In this document: positions 18,201 through 25,276 of the stretch, in pieces
Numbering within the stretch: position 1 is the stretch's first letter
Layout of the letters: the number at the start of each line of letters is the position of its first letter
From: Terriglobales bacterium
GTDB lineage: Bacteria; Acidobacteriota; Terriglobia; Terriglobales; Acidobacteriaceae
Assembly (NCBI GenBank): GCA_035567895.1
Contig: DATMPC010000049.1
Location: 1-64,000 of the forward strand
Length of the DNA: 64,000 nucleotides
Direction: 5' to 3'
The notes under the pieces: generated by a model
What the model was told of the DNA's origin: nothing
The model's input: the letters and a program-made list of their open reading frames with translations, nothing else
Database searches by the model: none
Position numbers and translations under genes: made by a program

Positions 18201-18449
18201 CTAGTTGGTCGCCTTGCCGTTCGACTTCTTCTTATTCTTGTGATTTCCCAAAGCGATGTCGGCCAGCTCCAAATAGCGGTTGCCGGCGGCCTCAGAGCTG
18301 CCGTGAATGATGGTCCGCGGCGTCTGTTGCTGCTGCGTGTGTCTACGCATCAACTCTTTGTCGACCCAGAGGCCTACCGGATGGTCATCCGCTTCGGCCA
18401 GGATCGTTCGCTTAGGACGAGCCTTGAGCTTCTTAACCTTTGCAGACAT
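18201..18449 (-). CDS. Small basic protein of unknown function
   Basis: 82 residues from ATG 18449 ([15 protein letters not shown]); an in-frame ATG at 18506 adds 19 residues and is less likely. Not recognised. The protein is strongly basic, with a poly-Gln patch (HTQQQQTP) in the middle and a Lys-rich tail ([11 protein letters not shown]). Codon choice resembles the neighbours, but no good Shine-Dalgarno is visible. Could be a nucleic-acid-associated small protein; this is a guess from charge only. It ends immediately before the his promoter. Confidence 0.45.
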   Translation of the reverse strand: MSAKVKKLKARPKRTILAEADDHPVGLWVDKELMRRHTQQQQTPRTIIHGSSEAAGNRYLELADIALGNHKNKKKSNGKATN

Positions 18450-18648
18450 ATCGAAAATTGTAGGGAAGGTGCTCACAGAGAATACAACATCAATGTTACG
18501 TTGCAATAGGAAAAACTATTTAGGAACGCCAACAAACGCCTTAGTCAGAGTAGCTCGAAACGTAGCGGAGAAACTCAGGACGCAATGCTTTTCAGAATCA
18601 TTCTGTTACACTCGGCACCGTTATCTTGGAGGACAGGAGACCCTACCC

Positions 18649-19269
18649 ATGAACCGAAAAAGACTTTTCACTTTACTCTTTTCCCTCATGCTGGTCGCAA
18701 CTTTGGGATACGCGCAAGCGACGGCCCCTAGTACCAGCTCAGACCAGACCACGACAACCACTAAGTCCAAGAAGACAAAGAAGCCGAAAACCAACGACGC
18801 CGCCTCCGATGTGAAGGAAGGTACCGAGAAGGCGGCCGAAGCCACAAAGAGCGGCGCGACGAAGACTGCTAAGGCGACAAAGTCTGGCGCCGAAAAGGCC
18901 GCCACAGCAACAGAGAGTGGGGCGGAGAAGGCTGCAACCGCAACCGCGCATGGAACTGAAAAGGCCGCCAAGAAGACCGCAAGCACGACCAAAGATGTGG
19001 CAGAGGGAGTGAAGTCCGGCGTCACTGGTAAGAAGGCCACGACCGCAAAGCTCGACATCAATACAGCCACAAAAGAGCAGCTTCAGGAGTTGCCGGGCGT
19101 CGGCGATGCCTATTCACAGAAGATCATCGATGGTCGTCCGTACAGCGCGAAGAACGATTTGGTACGCAAGAATGTCGTTCCGCAAGCTACGTACGACGGA
19201 ATCAAGGATCAGATCATCGCGCACCGCACCACCGCCAGCGCGAAGAAGCCAGCCAGCGCTCTGAAATAG
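18649..19269 (+). CDS. Exported helix-hairpin-helix (ComEA-like) protein with LEA-like repeats
   Basis: 206 residues from ATG 18649; a GGAGGACAGGAG ribosome site precedes it, and the longer frame from 18307 is not used. A signal peptide (to about residue 22, GYAQA) is followed by a Lys/Thr-rich linker, then at least five 11-residue repeats ([55 protein letters not shown]) at about 50-120. The C-terminal 70 residues are a helix-hairpin-helix: [19 protein letters not shown]. Known: ComEA-type HhH domains bind DNA without sequence specificity; 11-mer Ala/Lys/Thr repeats resemble group 3 LEA proteins. Inferred: periplasmic, perhaps DNA-binding or desiccation-related. Confidence 0.8.
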   Translation: MNRKRLFTLLFSLMLVATLGYAQATAPSTSSDQTTTTTKSKKTKKPKTNDAASDVKEGTEKAAEATKSGATKTAKATKSGAEKAATATESGAEKAATATAHGTEKAAKKTASTTKDVAEGVKSGVTGKKATTAKLDINTATKEQLQELPGVGDAYSQKIIDGRPYSAKNDLVRKNVVPQATYDGIKDQIIAHRTTASAKKPASALK

Positions 19270-19288
19270 TCGCCAGCGATTCCCCTTG

Positions 19289-19318
19289 AACCCTCTCCAG
19301 CGGAGAGGGTTTTCTTTT
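19289..19318 (+). terminator. Intrinsic terminator
   Basis: AACCCTCTCC (19289-19298), loop AGC, GGAGAGGGTT (19302-19311), then TTCTTTT. A perfect 10-bp stem with a T-rich tail, 20 bp after the ComEA-like gene stop. Confidence 0.85.
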
Positions 19319-19379
19319 CCCGCCCATGCGTAGGGGCAACTATAATCACCCCAGAGGTTTTCGATCGTCCCAGCCTTAG

Positions 19380-19500
19380 GCATACCTGGTTGCGGCGACG
19401 GTGCCGGAGTAATCCGGCCGAGGGTGTGAGTGGAAACGCTCGCGCCTCCCGTTTGGAAAGGAAACCACCCGCCAATGCGCCGTTTGCAGGCGTGTCCCTC
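19380..19500 (+). ncRNA. Candidate Moco (molybdenum cofactor) riboswitch
   Basis: The 250-bp gap before moaA has TATAAT at 19341-19346 and then dense structure. Stems seen: GCCGGA-GTAA-TCCGGC (19403-19418) and GAGTG-GAAA-CGCTC (19428-19441), both with GNRA tetraloops, the second extendable by GGGTGT/GCGCCT. Also GCGCC/GGCGT near 19478-19492. The stretch GCCTCCCGTTTGGAAAGG resembles what I recall of the Moco motif, which precedes moaA in many bacteria and reads the cofactor. The family assignment is from memory and context; the hairpins themselves are seen. Confidence 0.55.
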
Positions 19501-19563
19501 TCCTTCTCTCCAAACGAATTTCGAATCCTCTGAGTGGCGTCGTGGTCTAACACTGAGTAAGTC

Positions 19564-20556
19564 ATGACTTTGCACGACAAATTCGGACGCGCGATTACCG
19601 ATCTGCGCATTTCGATAACCGATCGCTGCAATTACCGTTGTGTCTATTGCAGAACTGGGAATGAAGGCGCGCAGTACGCGGACTTGAAGCTTGAAGAGTA
19701 TCTCCGCATGGTGCGCGTAATGGTCTCCCTGGGAATCGAGAAGGTCCGGATTACGGGCGGGGAACCGCTGCTCCGTCGAGGTGTGGTCGATTTCGTCCGC
19801 GAAGTCTCGCAATTACGCACCGCAAGCGGTCACAAACTCGATATCGCGATTACAACGAACGGTCACTTGCTCGAAGATCTGGCTCAGCCATTGAAGGATG
19901 CCGGGCTGAACCGCATCACCGTAAGTATGGACGCCGTGGATCCGGAGAAGTTCGCGCGCATCACTCGCGTCTCCGGCGGATTCGAGCGCGTTCTCGCCGG
20001 CGTTCGGGCAGCCAAACGAGCAGCTCTGGATCCAGTCAAGGTGAATTGCGTGCTGTTGCGCGGGTTCAACGAAGACCAGATCGTCGAGTTCGCGAAATTC
20101 TCCCGCGATGAAGGCGTTATCGTCCGCTTCATCGAGTTCATGCCGCTCGAAGAAGATCGAGTCTGGAGCCCTGAAGTTGTAGTGACTCTGGATGAAATCG
20201 TGAAGAAGCTCTCCGCCTGGAAGCCAATACGGGAACTGCCAGGCAACACGCTCAGCGAAACAGCTCGCCGCTATACCTTCGACGATAGAGTGGGAGAGAT
20301 CGGGATCATTGCTCCTGTCTCCAAGCCATTCTGCGGGCACTGCTCCCGCATCCGCATTACTTCCGACGGCAAGATCCGCACCTGCCTGTTCTCACTATTC
20401 GATCACGATCTCTATGCCGTGATGCTGCGCGGAGGAGACGACGCCGAAATGGCCGCGTACATCCGCTCAGTCGTGGAAAAGAAGGAAGCACGCCATCACA
20501 TCGGCGAACCCGGCTTCATGCAGCCGTCGAGAAGCATGGTGCATATAGGAGGGTGA
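19564..20556 (+). CDS. moaA: MoaA, GTP 3',8-cyclase
   Basis: 330 residues. Radical-SAM enzyme for the first step of molybdenum cofactor synthesis. The N-terminal 4Fe-4S motif is CNYRCVYC (about residues 22-29), followed by RITGGEPLLR; the second, C-terminal cluster motif is CGHCSRIRITSDGKIRTC. The protein ends HIGG, the conserved C-terminal GG. No other moa/moe genes adjoin. A structured leader precedes it (candidate Moco riboswitch), and a 43-bp inverted repeat begins 2 bp after the stop. Confidence 0.95.
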   Translation: MTLHDKFGRAITDLRISITDRCNYRCVYCRTGNEGAQYADLKLEEYLRMVRVMVSLGIEKVRITGGEPLLRRGVVDFVREVSQLRTASGHKLDIAITTNGHLLEDLAQPLKDAGLNRITVSMDAVDPEKFARITRVSGGFERVLAGVRAAKRAALDPVKVNCVLLRGFNEDQIVEFAKFSRDEGVIVRFIEFMPLEEDRVWSPEVVVTLDEIVKKLSAWKPIRELPGNTLSETARRYTFDDRVGEIGIIAPVSKPFCGHCSRIRITSDGKIRTCLFSLFDHDLYAVMLRGGDDAEMAAYIRSVVEKKEARHHIGEPGFMQPSRSMVHIGG

Positions 20557-20557
20557 G

Positions 20558-20725
20558 GAAGAATCGGGTGATCGGGCCATCGGGTGATCGGGTGAAGTAA
20601 GAAGTGGGTAACTTCCGGAGTTGTATTTCAAACGCCGAAACCAGAATCTGGAATCGCAAGACGCAGTGAATATGCATCGGGTTTACTTCACCCGATCACC
20701 CGATGGCCCGATCACCCGATTCTTC
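20558..20725. repeat. Perfect 43-bp inverted repeat element (ATCGGGTGA type)
   Basis: Arms at 20558-20600 and 20683-20725 are exact reverse complements over 43 bp, enclosing 82 bp. Each arm also has internal repeats of CGGGTGATCGGG. It starts 2 bp after the moaA stop. The rest of the moaA-to-20829 gap holds no other feature that I can see. The transcript would fold into a very strong hairpin; no transposase is present. Confidence 0.85.
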
Positions 20726-20829
20726 TGCAGCTGTTAACTCTTTTACAATCAGCCGCTGTAACTCGCTCTGATTACCATGCAACACGTCACGTTCTCTGCC
20801 CATCTGACTGGGGGAGTCCCTGTTTACCG

Positions 20830-21096
20830 ATGAGTTATCGTGCCAACAAGCCTTTTGGCAGACGGAAAACGGATCTGTCTACATCCGCCAGAGAGAGCAG
20901 CCACTGGCAACAGATCCGACGCGACGTGGAGGAGGACTCTAGCGGACTCATTCGCCGCTATCTCCGTCTTTCAGAGAAGATCGTGGGATCCGAGAACGAA
21001 GTGAAGATCTCGCAAGTGGATCGTCAACCAGTGAACCGTCAACCAGAGGAAGTCCCGGATAAAGGGCAACAAGAGCAAAAGGACCGAGCTGCCTGA
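20830..21096 (+). CDS. Small charged hypothetical protein
   Basis: 88 residues, ATG 20830 with GGGGGAG about 12 bases upstream. Not recognised. Very hydrophilic: an Arg/Ser-rich first half with a possible amphipathic helix (SSGLIRRYLRLSEKIVGSEN) and a Gln/Glu-rich tail. No domain motif. It stands alone between moaA and the DUF4239 gene. It could be real or a chance frame. Confidence 0.4.
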   Translation: MSYRANKPFGRRKTDLSTSARESSHWQQIRRDVEEDSSGLIRRYLRLSEKIVGSENEVKISQVDRQPVNRQPEEVPDKGQQEQKDRAA

Positions 21097-21304
21097 CATC
21101 TCTTGCACATCTACCTGATCTCCAGTTTTCCTGACGCCTTTAGACTTTTCCCCTCTGGTATTCGCCCCAGTGGACGGCGCGAGCCCCTCCCAGATTTAAT
21201 GGTGGCGCTGATCCCATTCACCTAGGAATCACTGAATCGCTACCGCTTAACGCACGCTATTCAGTCGACTCGGCCACCCAAAGCACAAATCGAGGAGCAC
21301 TGCT

Positions 21305-22063
21305 ATGGCTACACTCTTTGACTATCCGCGGCTGACCATGGTTGGAGTCACCTTCTTACTTTTAGTCGCTGTTTATCTGGGCGGTCGATCTGGGAGAGCG
21401 CGGCCGTTCGGCGAGGATGAGCGCTCGCAGATGGGAACCATACAGGGCGCCATTCTGGGCGTGCTCGCGCTTCTGCTGGGATTTTCTTTCAGCATGGCTT
21501 TGCAAAGGTACGATACGCGCCGGAAACTTGTGGTGGATGAGGCAAACGCCATCGGCACTACCTATCTCCGAGCCGACACGCTGCCTGATCCCGCAAGAGA
21601 CAAGGTTAAGCAGATCTTGCGTGAATACGTAGATACCAGACTCGCCTATGTCGCCGCTGGAACTGATACGCAAGCAATCGCTGATGCACTTCGACACAGC
21701 AAGCAGCTGCAGGCATCGCTTTGGCAAGAGACGGCTCAGGTCGCTCTTCGTCAGCGGGATGATGTCACGTCTTCCTTTATGAGCACGGTGAACGAAACCA
21801 TCGATCTCGACGCGAAGCGTCAGGCAGCGCTGGCAAATCGCATTCCCGGATCGGCATGGCTGCTGCTGATCGTCTTATCCGTACTCGCCTGCTTTGTAGT
21901 CGAATACGGCGGGAGCCGGCACGTGAGGTTAATGCGCGCGGCCGTGCCGTTGGCCATCGCCTCGATTCTCGCGCTCACAGCAGATCTTGATTCCCCACGA
22001 AGGGGCTTCATCAATGTGAGCCAGAAGACGATGGTCGACCTCCAGAAGGATCTACGGAAGTGA
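21305..22063 (+). CDS. Bestrophin-like (DUF4239) membrane protein
   Basis: 252 residues, ATG 21305 after GAGGAGCACTGCT. Topology: one N-terminal helix (about 10-26), a second (about 46-66) leading into an R-rich loop RYDTRRKLVVDEANAIG, a soluble central part, and two C-terminal helices (about 183-225). The sequence LLLGFSFSMALQRYDTRR with DEANAIGTTYLRA is typical of the DUF4239/bestrophin-like family. Known: bestrophins are anion channels; for bacterial DUF4239 proteins the role is unproven. Confidence 0.8.
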   Translation: MATLFDYPRLTMVGVTFLLLVAVYLGGRSGRARPFGEDERSQMGTIQGAILGVLALLLGFSFSMALQRYDTRRKLVVDEANAIGTTYLRADTLPDPARDKVKQILREYVDTRLAYVAAGTDTQAIADALRHSKQLQASLWQETAQVALRQRDDVTSSFMSTVNETIDLDAKRQAALANRIPGSAWLLLIVLSVLACFVVEYGGSRHVRLMRAAVPLAIASILALTADLDSPRRGFINVSQKTMVDLQKDLRK

Positions 22064-22179
22064 ACTATACCGGTTTGACTGTATGTATCCCCACACTGCG
22101 ATATCCCTGTTGAGCGGGGGAGGGTTCCCGCGCACTTTCACCTGGGCGGGAGGCCGGAGTCGCAACATCGAAACATCTT

Positions 22180-22399
22180 GAACACGGAGGACACGAAGGA
22201 CACGGAGGAAACATCACAGACGAGAATAGGGATTGGACGGATACAACCTAGATTTAACGGGTACGCCTACGTCGGTTGACTTATGGCGAATCTCAAAAAC
22301 TTTCTTCGATTCGTCCAAGCCGTTTCACCAGTTAAATCCTTGTTCTAGCTTTCGGTCTTGCGTCTTACCTCTGTGTCCTCCGTGCCCTTCGTGTTCAAG
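22180..22399. repeat. Diverged CACGGAGG inverted repeat
   Basis: Arms at 22180-22209 and 22368-22399 (GAACACGGAGGACACGAAGG against CCGTGCCCTTCGTGTTCAAG) are imperfect reverse complements, enclosing about 158 bp. Same family as 7481-7667 and 32570-32719. Apart from this element I see nothing in the 22064-22447 gap, where the DUF4239 gene (plus) and the ABC exporter (minus) converge. Confidence 0.65.
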
Positions 22400-22447
22400 G
22401 CTTTTGCTGTGTCTTGTTTTTTTTGCCTACGCCAGGCCGGGAGCGCG

Positions 22448-24343
22448 CTAGCTCACGTTCCCGCGCAAAATATCTACCGAATCGGGAATGCGAGCTCCGC
22501 GCGCCTGGGATTCCGCGGCTTCTTCCACGGCGTCTCCTTCACCGGGCGCGAGAAACAAATTCTTCTCCAGACCGTGCTGCTTCGTATACAGCTCGAAGTA
22601 GCGGCCGCCGCGCTCGTAGAGTTCTTCGTGGGTGCCTCGTTCGATGAGATTCCCGCTTTCGATTACGAGAATCTGATCCGCGCGACGAATCGTGCTGAGC
22701 CGGTGCGCGATGACGAAGGTTGTTCGGCCACGCATCAGGAAAGACAGACCTTCCTGAATAAGAGCTTCCGATTCTGAGTCGAGACTCGAGGTGGCTTCGT
22801 CGAGAATCAAAATTCGCGGATCGGCCAGAATCGCACGCGCGATTGAGATTCGCTGGCGCTGTCCGCCGGAGAGCTTGACTCCTCGCTCTCCGACTATGGT
22901 TTCATAGCCCTTCTCAAAACGTTCCGCAAATTCGTCGACACGCGCGATGCGACAAGCGCGCAGAATCTCTTCTTCGCTCGCCTCCGGGCGCGAAAAGGCC
23001 ACGTTCTCGCGAATGGTTCCATCGAACAAAAACGACTCCTGCAACACGACGCCAAGCTTCGTGCGGTAGGAATCGAGGCGCACATGGCTAAGATCAACCT
23101 CATCCACGAGGATGCGTCCCCTCTGCGGCTTGTAGAACGCCGAGAGCAGGCCGATGATCGTGGATTTCCCCGAGCCTGAAGGCCCCACCAGGGCGGTCAC
23201 AGTTCCGGGGGAAGACTGAAACGATATGTTGTGCAGAACTTCTTTGCTCTGATCGTAGGAAAAACTGACGTTCTGAAACTCAATGTTGCCAATGATCTCG
23301 GCCAGAATGATCGTGCGCTGCGTATCGACGTCCTCGGGACTCTCGCTCAGGACTTCGCGTGTACGTTCCAAGCCGGCCAGCGCCTCGGTGATCTGCGTCC
23401 CGATCGCCACTACTTGCAGCATGGGCGCGATTAAAAAGCCCATAAACATGGTGTACATGAAAAAGCCGCCGACAGTCAGCGTTCCCGCCAGGATCTGCCG
23501 TGCGCCGAGGTACATCACCGCGGCGCCGACGATTCCTAGCAGCACGGTTGATGAGAGGCTCATCACTGAAGTCGCGGTTAGAGTTCGCAGGACATTGTTG
23601 AGAAGACGGGTAACTCCGGTCGTGAACACTGCATGTTCACGGTCCTCGGCGTGATAACCCTTGATCACGCGCACGCCGCCGAGGGACTCGGTGAGGCGTC
23701 CACTCACCTCGGCATAGATCTTGCTGCGCTCGCGAAAGATCGGACGAATGGTTCCGAATGCCTTCTTCAGCGCCAGCGAGAAGATCGCAATGCAGACGAA
23801 CGCGATCGTCGTCATCGTGACGCTGATCCGTATGAGGACGATGAACGCAAGAACGGCCGTCAGCAATCCCCCGAGAAAGTCCACGAGTCCAGTCCCGATC
23901 AGGTTGCGCACGCCTTCAACATCGGCAAGGATGCGCGTAACCATGGTTCCCGTTTTGGTCGAATCGTAGTAAGCAATCGGGAGTCGCCCAACATGCTCCT
24001 GAATCTGCCGCCGCATATCGGCGATCAGCCGCTGTGCTGCCTTCGACAGCAACTGCGTGAGCGCGAACGACGTAATGCCCTGGACGATGGTCGCGGCAAT
24101 CACCGCGATCACGATCTGCTGAAGACGGAACACATGCCTCTTCACGATCACATCATCGATCAGAAACTTGGTGGAAGCGGGAAGCACCAATCCAGCAACA
24201 CGGTTGATCGCCATCAGCAGCAGGCCGATGCCAAGAAGAGCCCTCCGCGGGCGAATGAGAGCCCAGATTTCAGGTAAAGCGCCCTTGAGTTGCTGGAGTG
24301 CTGGAGGCTTGGGTTTGGTTTGAGCGATGGCAGCAGTGGCCAT
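22448..24343 (-). CDS. ABC exporter, fused permease-ATPase (MsbA/MDR-like)
   Basis: 631 residues from ATG 24343; an in-frame ATG at 24487 adds 48 residues unlike the family. Six-helix ABC transmembrane domain (about residues 40-330) then the nucleotide-binding domain: Walker A GPSGSGKST, Q-loop, signature LSGGQRQRISIARAI, Walker B ILILDEATSSLD and the H-loop IAHRLST. It would act as a homodimer in the inner membrane exporting a lipid or drug; the substrate is unknown. The short ACAGG-type repeat just upstream obscures the ribosome site, so the start is uncertain. Confidence 0.9.
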   Translation of the reverse strand: MATAAIAQTKPKPPALQQLKGALPEIWALIRPRRALLGIGLLLMAINRVAGLVLPASTKFLIDDVIVKRHVFRLQQIVIAVIAATIVQGITSFALTQLLSKAAQRLIADMRRQIQEHVGRLPIAYYDSTKTGTMVTRILADVEGVRNLIGTGLVDFLGGLLTAVLAFIVLIRISVTMTTIAFVCIAIFSLALKKAFGTIRPIFRERSKIYAEVSGRLTESLGGVRVIKGYHAEDREHAVFTTGVTRLLNNVLRTLTATSVMSLSSTVLLGIVGAAVMYLGARQILAGTLTVGGFFMYTMFMGFLIAPMLQVVAIGTQITEALAGLERTREVLSESPEDVDTQRTIILAEIIGNIEFQNVSFSYDQSKEVLHNISFQSSPGTVTALVGPSGSGKSTIIGLLSAFYKPQRGRILVDEVDLSHVRLDSYRTKLGVVLQESFLFDGTIRENVAFSRPEASEEEILRACRIARVDEFAERFEKGYETIVGERGVKLSGGQRQRISIARAILADPRILILDEATSSLDSESEALIQEGLSFLMRGRTTFVIAHRLSTIRRADQILVIESGNLIERGTHEELYERGGRYFELYTKQHGLEKNLFLAPGEGDAVEEAAESQARGARIPDSVDILRGNVS

Positions 24344-24494
24344 AACGATAGGGTACAGGTTACAGGAATAGGGAACAGCTAGCCATTTGGGCGGGGACTT
24401 GGACGAGTAGCGTTGAAGTACCGCCCGCAGCAGCGGGTGGGTGAAGGCGAGCACGAAACAGGCTGTAGGAACAAGCTTGACACCCAAATTCCAC

Positions 24495-24515
24495 TTAGCT
24501 AATATTCTTAGCTAA
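24495..24515. promoter_or_regulatory. Double TTAGCTAA operator of the second toxin-antitoxin pair
   Basis: The perfect 8-bp palindrome TTAGCTAA occurs twice, at 24495-24502 and 24508-24515, spaced by 13 bp. The second overlaps the A of the antitoxin ATG (24515). Antitoxin binding there would block expression directly. Seen: the repeats. Inferred: the autoregulatory role. Confidence 0.6.
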
Positions 24516-24745
24516 TGTACACCGTACACCAGGCAAAGACGAATCTTTCAAAGTTGCTGGAGGAGGCCGAGAGCGGAAAGGAAGTCGTGATTGCGCGTGG
24601 CAAAACACCGGTGGCGAAGCTGGTCGCGATCGGTACAACAAAAAGGAAGCGCACTCCCGGTAGATACAGGCACTTGATCAAGATTCATCCTTCGTTCTAC
24701 GAGCCGATGACCAGGGACGAGCTTAAGGAGTGGGGCATCGAGTGA
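24515..24745 (+). CDS. Phd/YefM-family antitoxin
   Basis: 76 residues. MYTVHQAKTNLSKLLEEAES and EVVIARGKTPVAKLVAI are the standard Phd/YefM N-terminal fold; the C-terminal segment (RYRHLIKIHPSFYEPMTRDEL) is the toxin-binding tail. The stop overlaps the toxin start as GTGA. Upstream lie two TTAGCTAA palindromes. Confidence 0.9.
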   Translation: MYTVHQAKTNLSKLLEEAESGKEVVIARGKTPVAKLVAIGTTKRKRTPGRYRHLIKIHPSFYEPMTRDELKEWGIE

Positions 24746-25125
24746 GATCGTTGCTCGATACGCATGCCCTGTTGTGGTGGCTACAGGAACATCCCTCGCT
24801 TTCCAGCAAGGCTCGTCGAGCGATTGCCGCAACTGAGAATCAAATCTCAGTGTCGGCTGCGACCGTTTGGGAACTGGCGATCAAAAACAATTCCGGCAAG
24901 TTGGAGATATCAGCGCTACTGGACGGCTTCGAAAGCAAGCTCGCCGAGGAAGGAATGCTGGTGTTGCCGATTTCCCTTGATCACGCGCTCCGCGCCGGTG
25001 CTCTGCCCAATCACCACAAGGATCCGTTCGATCGCATGCTGGTCGCTCAGGCTCAGGCAGACGGCTTTTCTGTCATTAGCAACGACACGATCTTCGATCG
25101 GTATGGAATACGGCGTATCTGGTGA
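24742..25125 (+). CDS. PIN-domain ribonuclease toxin (VapC-like)
   Basis: 127 residues from GTG 24742 (RSLLDTHALLWW). A GTG at 24730 in the same frame gives four more residues but loses the GTGA coupling, so I prefer 24742. PIN motifs: LLDTHALLWWL, SAATVWELAIK, and HHKDPFDRMLVAQA with the acidic Asp, then VISNDTIFDRYG. Distinct subgroup from the FitB-like toxin at 10780. Expected endoribonuclease; target unknown. Confidence 0.9.
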   Translation: MRSLLDTHALLWWLQEHPSLSSKARRAIAATENQISVSAATVWELAIKNNSGKLEISALLDGFESKLAEEGMLVLPISLDHALRAGALPNHHKDPFDRMLVAQAQADGFSVISNDTIFDRYGIRRIW

Positions 25126-25276
25126 ATGCCGCCGTTCGGGCAGCAGAACCATGCTCCGAGATCCAGGCGGCTCCTAGAATCACGTTTCACCACCTCGACA
25201 TTTTGCAAGCTTGGTTTGGGCTAGGAAATTCCGCGGCATTCAGAGAAGCCAGTCGTGCTAAGTTTGCTGCTTGCCT

